This document shows positions 57,480-64,000 of a stretch of DNA of 64,000 nucleotides, in pieces. The notes beneath the pieces were generated by a model, which saw only the letters and a list, made by a program, of their open reading frames with translations, was not told where the DNA came from and searched no databases. Location: the NCBI RefSeq assembly GCF_006970865.1, contig NZ_CP035503.1, positions 4,323,498 through 4,387,497 of the forward strand, read 5' to 3'. Source of the DNA: Rhodoferax sediminis (GTDB taxonomy: Bacteria; Pseudomonadota; Gammaproteobacteria; Burkholderiales; Burkholderiaceae_C). A program made the translations under genes and the position numbers. The number at the start of each line of letters is the position of its first letter. Within the stretch, counting starts at the first letter, position 1.

Positions 57480-58109
57480 TCACATGCGCGCATATCGCGC
57501 CACCAGCCCGCGCATCGCCGGCCTGGTGCAGCGTTGCAGCGCCATCAACAAGGCATGGTGCGGGCGGGCCACGCCATGGCGGGTGCGCAGGTCATGCTCT
57601 ATCTGTGCCAGCAGCGCGGCCGCCATTTCGGCATCGGCCAGCGCGCGGTGCGCCCGGCCGGCGCGCGGCAGGTGGTGGTAGTCCACCAGCGTGCCCAGCT
57701 TGTGGTTGGGCGCCTCCGGGTAGAGCCGGCGCGACAGCAGCATGGTGCAGGCAAAGGGCTGCGGCGCCGGCTGGCCCAGGCGCGCCAGTTCATCAGCCCA
57801 GAACCGGCGGTCGAACGATGCGTTGTGCGCCACCATGGGCGCGTCGCCGACGAAGCGGCTGGCCTCGCCCATCACGGTGGCGGCATCGGGCGCGGCGGCC
57901 ACCATGGCGTTGGTGATGCCGGTCAGGCCGGTGATGAAGGCCGGAATGCGCACGCCCGCGTTCATCAGGCTCTGGAAGCGGTCCACCACCCGGCCGTCCT
58001 CCATCAACACGATGGCCACCTCAGTGGCGCGGTCGCCATGGTCGGGTGAGATGCCGGTGGTTTCGAAGTCGATGACGGCGATGGGGGTCCGCGGGGCGCT
58101 TGCGCTCAA
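57480..58109 (-). CDS. DEDDh 3'-5' exonuclease (DnaQ-like)
   Basis: A 209-residue exonuclease. AVIDFETTGISPD holds the first Asp-x-Glu pair (ExoI), APMVAHNASFDRRFW the second Asp (ExoII), and RAHRALADAEMAA the His and last Asp (ExoIII). It belongs to the stand-alone DnaQ-like group that includes the PolC-type epsilon proteins, not necessarily the replicative subunit. The frame opens at a TTG that overlaps the antiporter stop (TTGA), so translation is probably coupled; no ATG gives a complete domain. Confidence 0.9.
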   Translation of the reverse strand: MSASAPRTPIAVIDFETTGISPDHGDRATEVAIVLMEDGRVVDRFQSLMNAGVRIPAFITGLTGITNAMVAAAPDAATVMGEASRFVGDAPMVAHNASFDRRFWADELARLGQPAPQPFACTMLLSRRLYPEAPNHKLGTLVDYHHLPRAGRAHRALADAEMAAALLAQIEHDLRTRHGVARPHHALLMALQRCTRPAMRGLVARYARM

Positions 58110-59950
58110 TTTGCCACCTCGCCCTTCGCCTCGCCCTTGACCTCCTCCGGCGCGGCCACCGGAGCCGGCGCCGGCGCGAAGTACAGAGCCGTCCAGCCGG
58201 CGTCCAGCTTGAAGGACTGCTCCGCGGCATAGAGGCGCAGCATGCCGTCAGAAGAAATCCCGCCCAGCAGCAGCCAGTCACGCCCACGTTCACCCATGCG
58301 TTGCGTGAATTCGCTCCAGCCGTAGCTGGCGGTGAACTTCGAGGTGCTCACCGTCCAGCCCTCCTGCAGCCGCTGGTGCAGAAAGGCGAACGTCGCCACC
58401 GGGTCGAACGCGAAGTAGCCGCGCTGCTGCAGCGTGAGGCGTTTGAGTTCCTGGGAGGAAGCCTCATCGGTGGCGAGCTGGAACACGCGGTGCACGCCAA
58501 ACCTGTGCCCCTGGGCCTTGCAGGCCAGCGCATTGTAAAAATCGTTGTCGGTGGCGCACAGCAGGTGATTCACGTGCTGCGACTCCAGCGTGTGCTCGGC
58601 ATGTTCGGAGAGGATCTCGCCGTAAAAGACCTCGATGCCGGCCATGCGAGCCTCCTTGAGGCGGTGATAGGCGCCATCGACCAGCAGCACATCGACGTCC
58701 AGCTTTTTCAGCACACTGGCGAACGCGACGCTCCAGGGGGACGCCCCGACGATCAGCAGGCCGTTGTCATTTTTTGCGGCCAGGCCGAGGCGGCGCGCCA
58801 TGCGCCCAATGGTGAAGCCGTGCGCCAGCACCGTCACCACGATCACGAGGAACGTGACGGGCAGCAACTGGTCGGCGTCCTTGTAGCCGGCCGCGACCAG
58901 CGCAGGCCCGAAGATGCCGGCCGTGGCGGCCGCCACGATACCGCGCGGCGCGATCCATGCGAGCAGCAACTTGTCGTTGCGGCGCACGGGCGCACCGAGC
59001 GTGGCCAGAGCGATCGTGAGTGGCCGCACGAGCAGCACGATGGCCAGCACGAACAACGCCGTGTGCCAGTTCAGCAGGTGCAGGTGGCTCGCGTCCAGCC
59101 GGGACGGAATGACGATGAACAGCACCGACAGCAAAATGATGCTCAGATTTTCCTGTGACTGGTGCAGGGTCTCGCGGTCGGGCAGCTTCATGTTGCCCAT
59201 CACCAGCCCCATGACCGTGACGCTGAGCAGTCCGGCCTCGTGCTGGGCCAGGTTGCTGACCCAGTAAACCACCGGCACCAGCACCATGAGGACCGGCGAC
59301 TTGAGGTGCTCGGGCACCGCCCCGCGTCGATACAGCCACCCCGTCAGCCAGCCCCCCAGCCCGCCAAGCACGGCGGCGGCCGCAATGGCGCCACCGAGGC
59401 TCGCCAATATCTTGCCGGGCCCGCCGCCGGCCGTGGTGAGGTATTGAAAGGTCAGCACCGTGAGCAGCACGCCCACCGGGTCGTTCACGATGCCCTCCCA
59501 CTTGAGCAGCGAGGACGTCTCCTTGTTGAGCCGCGCGCCGCGCAGCAGCGGCAGGATGACGGTCGGACCCGTCACCACCAGGATGGCGCCGAGCACCAGC
59601 GCCACCGGCCAGCTCAGGCCGCCAAGGTAGTGCGCCGCGACGCTGCCAAAGAGCCAGGCCAATGGCGGTCCGAGAATGGTCAGCCGGCCCACACCGTGCC
59701 CGACGCGCCTGAACTCGCCCAGTTTCAGGGCCATGCCGCCATCGAACAGGATGATGGACACGCCCAGGCCGATCAAGCCGGTCAACTCCTGCGGGGGCAG
59801 TCGCAGCGTGACAACGCCGGTGACCGGCCCCAGCATCAGGCCGGTCGCGATCAGCACCACAATCACCGGCACCCCGATGCGCCACGCCACCCACTGGCTG
59901 GCCAGACCAGCGCCCAGCACGATCAGCAGCAGCGACGCAGCGGTCATCAT
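58106..59950 (-). CDS. CPA1/CPA2 cation:proton antiporter with C-terminal regulatory domain
   Basis: A 614-residue protein. Residues 1-390 have about 12 membrane helices of the Na+/H+ exchanger fold; WEGIVNDPVGVLLTVLTF carries the Asn-Asp pair typical of electroneutral exchangers, and VTGPTVILPLLRGARL is another conserved stretch. From about residue 395 a TrkA-N-like nucleotide-binding domain follows (NGLLIVGASPWSVAFASVLK, HLLCATDNDFYN), then a smaller C-terminal domain. It probably exchanges Na+ or K+ for protons under nucleotide control. It is followed by the exonuclease gene with overlap. The tail ends in a Pro/Ala/Glu/Lys-rich segment. Confidence 0.92.
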   Translation of the reverse strand: MMTAASLLLIVLGAGLASQWVAWRIGVPVIVVLIATGLMLGPVTGVVTLRLPPQELTGLIGLGVSIILFDGGMALKLGEFRRVGHGVGRLTILGPPLAWLFGSVAAHYLGGLSWPVALVLGAILVVTGPTVILPLLRGARLNKETSSLLKWEGIVNDPVGVLLTVLTFQYLTTAGGGPGKILASLGGAIAAAAVLGGLGGWLTGWLYRRGAVPEHLKSPVLMVLVPVVYWVSNLAQHEAGLLSVTVMGLVMGNMKLPDRETLHQSQENLSIILLSVLFIVIPSRLDASHLHLLNWHTALFVLAIVLLVRPLTIALATLGAPVRRNDKLLLAWIAPRGIVAAATAGIFGPALVAAGYKDADQLLPVTFLVIVVTVLAHGFTIGRMARRLGLAAKNDNGLLIVGASPWSVAFASVLKKLDVDVLLVDGAYHRLKEARMAGIEVFYGEILSEHAEHTLESQHVNHLLCATDNDFYNALACKAQGHRFGVHRVFQLATDEASSQELKRLTLQQRGYFAFDPVATFAFLHQRLQEGWTVSTSKFTASYGWSEFTQRMGERGRDWLLLGGISSDGMLRLYAAEQSFKLDAGWTALYFAPAPAPVAAPEEVKGEAKGEVAN

Positions 59951-59971
59951 CGGGGGCGGCGGGACGGTGCC

Positions 59972-62587
<2,616 letters not shown>

Positions 62588-62601
62588 TCAAACTCTTGAA
62601 T

Positions 62602-62634
62602 GACCAAACCCGCGAAAGTCCGCGGGTTCTGGTC
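62602..62634 (-). other. Hairpin between dnaN and gyrB
   Basis: AACCCGCG-AAAGTC-CGCGGGTT is a perfect 8-bp stem, extended by GACC/GGTC outside a small bulge. No T run follows on the minus strand, so it may be an mRNA processing or attenuation site rather than a terminator. Confidence 0.45.
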
Positions 62635-62637
62635 GGT

Positions 62638-62665
62638 ATCCGCTATATTTTGAATAGCATCAAAT
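62638..62665. repeat. Partial repeat B at the dnaN 3' end
   Basis: GCTATATTTTGAATAGCATC is the GCTAT...ATAGC end of repeat B; the other end is absent. It touches the dnaN stop codon. Confidence 0.55.
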
Positions 62666-63766
62666 CCGCATTGGCATCACGACGTACTTGAAGGTCGCGT
62701 TGTCGGGAATGGTCAGCAGCGCCGAGCTGTTCGAATCGGACAGCTCCACCTTCACCATCTCCTGCTGCATGTTTGCCAGCGCATCGATCAGGTAGGTCAC
62801 GTTGAAGCCGATCTCGATGCTGTCGCCGCCATAGTCGATGTCGAGCTCGTCCACCGCCTCTTCCTGCTCGGCATTGTTGGACGCCACACGCAACGTGCCG
62901 GGCTCGATGTTCAGCCGCACACCCTTGAACTTCTCGCTGGTCAGAATGGCGGTGCGCTGCAGCGAGGCCAGCAGCGCCAGGCGGCCCAGCGTGATGCTGT
63001 TCTTGTGGTTGCGCGGAATCACGCGGTTGTAGTCGGGGAACTTGCCCTCGACCAGTTTGCTGACGAATTCCATGCCGCCAAAGCTGAAGCGCGCCTGGTT
63101 GCTGGCGAACTGCATTTCGATCGCGCCTTCCGCATCCGACAGCAGGCGCTGCATCTCGAGAACGGTCTTGCGCGGCAGGATCACCTCCTGCTTGGGCACC
63201 TCGACGTCCAGCGTGGCCGACGCAAACGCCAGGCGGTGGCCGTCGGTGGCCACCAGGCTCAGCTGCTTGCCCTCGGCCACGAACAAAATCCCGTTCAGGT
63301 AGTAGCGGATGTCGTGCACCGCCATCGCGAACGAGACCTGGCCGAGCAGGTCTTTCAGGGTCTTTTGCGGCACGCTGAAGGTCGGCCCGAAGCTGGCGGC
63401 TTCCTGCACCAGCGGGAAGTCCTCGGCCGGCAGGGTCTGCAGCGTGAACTTGCTTTTGCCGCCCTTGAGAATCAGCTTGTTCTGGTTCGATTCGAGCGAC
63501 ACGGTCTGGTCGGCCGGCATGGTGCGCAGGATGTCGATCAGCTTGCGCGCGCCCACCGTGGTGGTGAAGCTGCCGTTGTCGCCATCGAGCTCGGCGGTGG
63601 TGCGGATCTGGATTTCCAGATCGCTGGTGGTCAGCTGCACGCTGCTCCCGGTCTTGCGGATCAGCACATTGGCCAGAATGGGCAGGGTATGGCGGCGCTC
63701 CACGATGCCCGCGACCGATTGCAGGACTGCGAGCACTTTGTCTTGTGTTGCCTTCAGGACGATCAT
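62660..63766 (-). CDS. dnaN: DNA polymerase III beta subunit (sliding clamp)
   Basis: A 368-residue clamp with three similar domains. MIVLKATQDKVLAVLQSVAG and RRHTLPILANVLIRK begin domain 1; VHDIRYYLNGILFVAEGKQL followed by VATDGHRLAFAS is the conserved joint in domain 2; the C-terminal ATFKYVVMPMRI is the partner-binding pocket region. It encircles DNA as a dimer and holds replicative polymerase. It precedes gyrB in the usual dnaA-dnaN-gyrB order; dnaA should lie beyond the right edge. Confidence 0.98.
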   Translation of the reverse strand: MIVLKATQDKVLAVLQSVAGIVERRHTLPILANVLIRKTGSSVQLTTSDLEIQIRTTAELDGDNGSFTTTVGARKLIDILRTMPADQTVSLESNQNKLILKGGKSKFTLQTLPAEDFPLVQEAASFGPTFSVPQKTLKDLLGQVSFAMAVHDIRYYLNGILFVAEGKQLSLVATDGHRLAFASATLDVEVPKQEVILPRKTVLEMQRLLSDAEGAIEMQFASNQARFSFGGMEFVSKLVEGKFPDYNRVIPRNHKNSITLGRLALLASLQRTAILTSEKFKGVRLNIEPGTLRVASNNAEQEEAVDELDIDYGGDSIEIGFNVTYLIDALANMQQEMVKVELSDSNSSALLTIPDNATFKYVVMPMRI

Positions 63767-63781
63767 GTCAACCTCTTCTTA

Positions 63782-63960
63782 ATTTCTTTAATTTAGATTA
63801 GTAGTAGTAGATAAGGGCGGCCGCGCGCTGTGGATATCGCCATTTTCCCTTTTTTTATCAGGCACTTGCATAGCTTTGAAGACTGTGTGCAGCCCTGCTC
63901 CCCGAATGCTTCGCCAGCATGAACAACTTCGGGGTTTGGCGCCGGCCTGTGGATAAGCCC
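63782..63960. other. Probable oriC unwinding region upstream of dnaN
   Basis: An AT-rich segment with four tandem TAG triplets (63799-63810) is followed by a GC cluster (63816-63828) and a DnaA box variant TGTGGATAT (63829-63837). A second AT-rich stretch (63841-63865) and a perfect DnaA box TGTGGATAA (63948-63956) follow. TAG triplets next to a GC cluster and DnaA box are the DnaA-trio arrangement at which DnaA opens the helix. More boxes may lie past the window edge. Confidence 0.7.
63948..63956 (-). promoter_or_regulatory. DnaA box (perfect)
   Basis: TGTGGATAA on the plus strand is TTATCCACA on the minus strand, an exact strong DnaA box. It lies about 180 bp upstream of dnaN. Confidence 0.85.
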
Positions 63961-64000
63961 ATGGTTGTGCCAGAACTGTCCCCAGGGTTGTTAGACGCAG

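Overview
The window looks like one chromosomal segment of a high-GC betaproteobacterium of the order Burkholderiales, most likely family Comamonadaceae; the genus cannot be fixed from the sequence alone. Three things point there: the protein sequences, the par-rsmG-mnmG order beside dnaN-gyrB, and about ten copies of a short dispersed repeat (called repeat B here) that I recall from that family. The right end lies next to the replication origin. gyrB and dnaN run leftward, and just upstream of dnaN is an AT-rich stretch with tandem TAG triplets, a GC cluster and DnaA boxes. dnaA itself must lie beyond base 64000.

Layout. 0-9.6 kb: oxidoreductase and regulator genes (VOC proteins, LysR, GST, an orphan CoxL-like molybdenum hydroxylase, a Baeyer-Villiger type flavoprotein beside a MarR-EmrB pair, a DedA-rhodanese fusion). 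9.6-15.3 kb: a divergent catabolic cluster with a NicX-like ring-cleavage dioxygenase, a NicD-like hydrolase, an acyl-CoA-dehydrogenase-fold protein without the usual catalytic Glu, a flavin reductase and a MarR regulator; it looks like dihydroxypyridine catabolism. 15.4-20.2 kb: a second acyl-CoA-dehydrogenase-like protein with a rubredoxin, an AhpD-like protein and a complete NrtA/SsuA-type ABC importer. 20.2-28.7 kb: acetoacetyl-CoA synthetase, a nucleobase permease, a thioesterase, a cobalamin adenosyltransferase, a D-lactate dehydrogenase and envelope proteins.

28.7-34 kb is the chromosome-maintenance block (parB, a small hydrolase, parA, a decayed lysE remnant, rsmG, mnmG), with three parS sites inside rsmG and mnmG. 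34-47 kb holds redox enzymes, a copper-resistance locus (copA, copZ, cueR with two CueR-type promoters), rdgC, Spy-like and patatin-like proteins and small membrane proteins. 47.5-49.4 kb is minCDE. At 49.5-51.7 kb an IS1111-type (IS110 family) element has split the toxin gene of a HepT-MntA pair; the element carries a long downstream noncoding region likely to encode its guide RNA, and an inverted repeat that could hide the transposase ribosome-binding site. 52.5-55.7 kb is a Cpx-like two-component operon with a Spy-like protein, then nnrU. 56-57.3 kb is a small accessory block (unknown protein plus HNH endonuclease) flanked by inverted copies of repeat B. 57.5-63.8 kb is an exonuclease, a cation antiporter, gyrB and dnaN.

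Two dispersed repeat families recur. Repeat A has the core GCCCCCACGCTTGTCAC followed by a CCCCGAGGGG hairpin. Repeat B is about 60 bp and has an ATCGGGCTGTAGCCC-like end and a GCTAT...ATAGC end. Copies of both lie inside or at the edge of coding sequences, most clearly a repeat A copy inserted in frame in the NicD-like hydrolase just before its nucleophile elbow.
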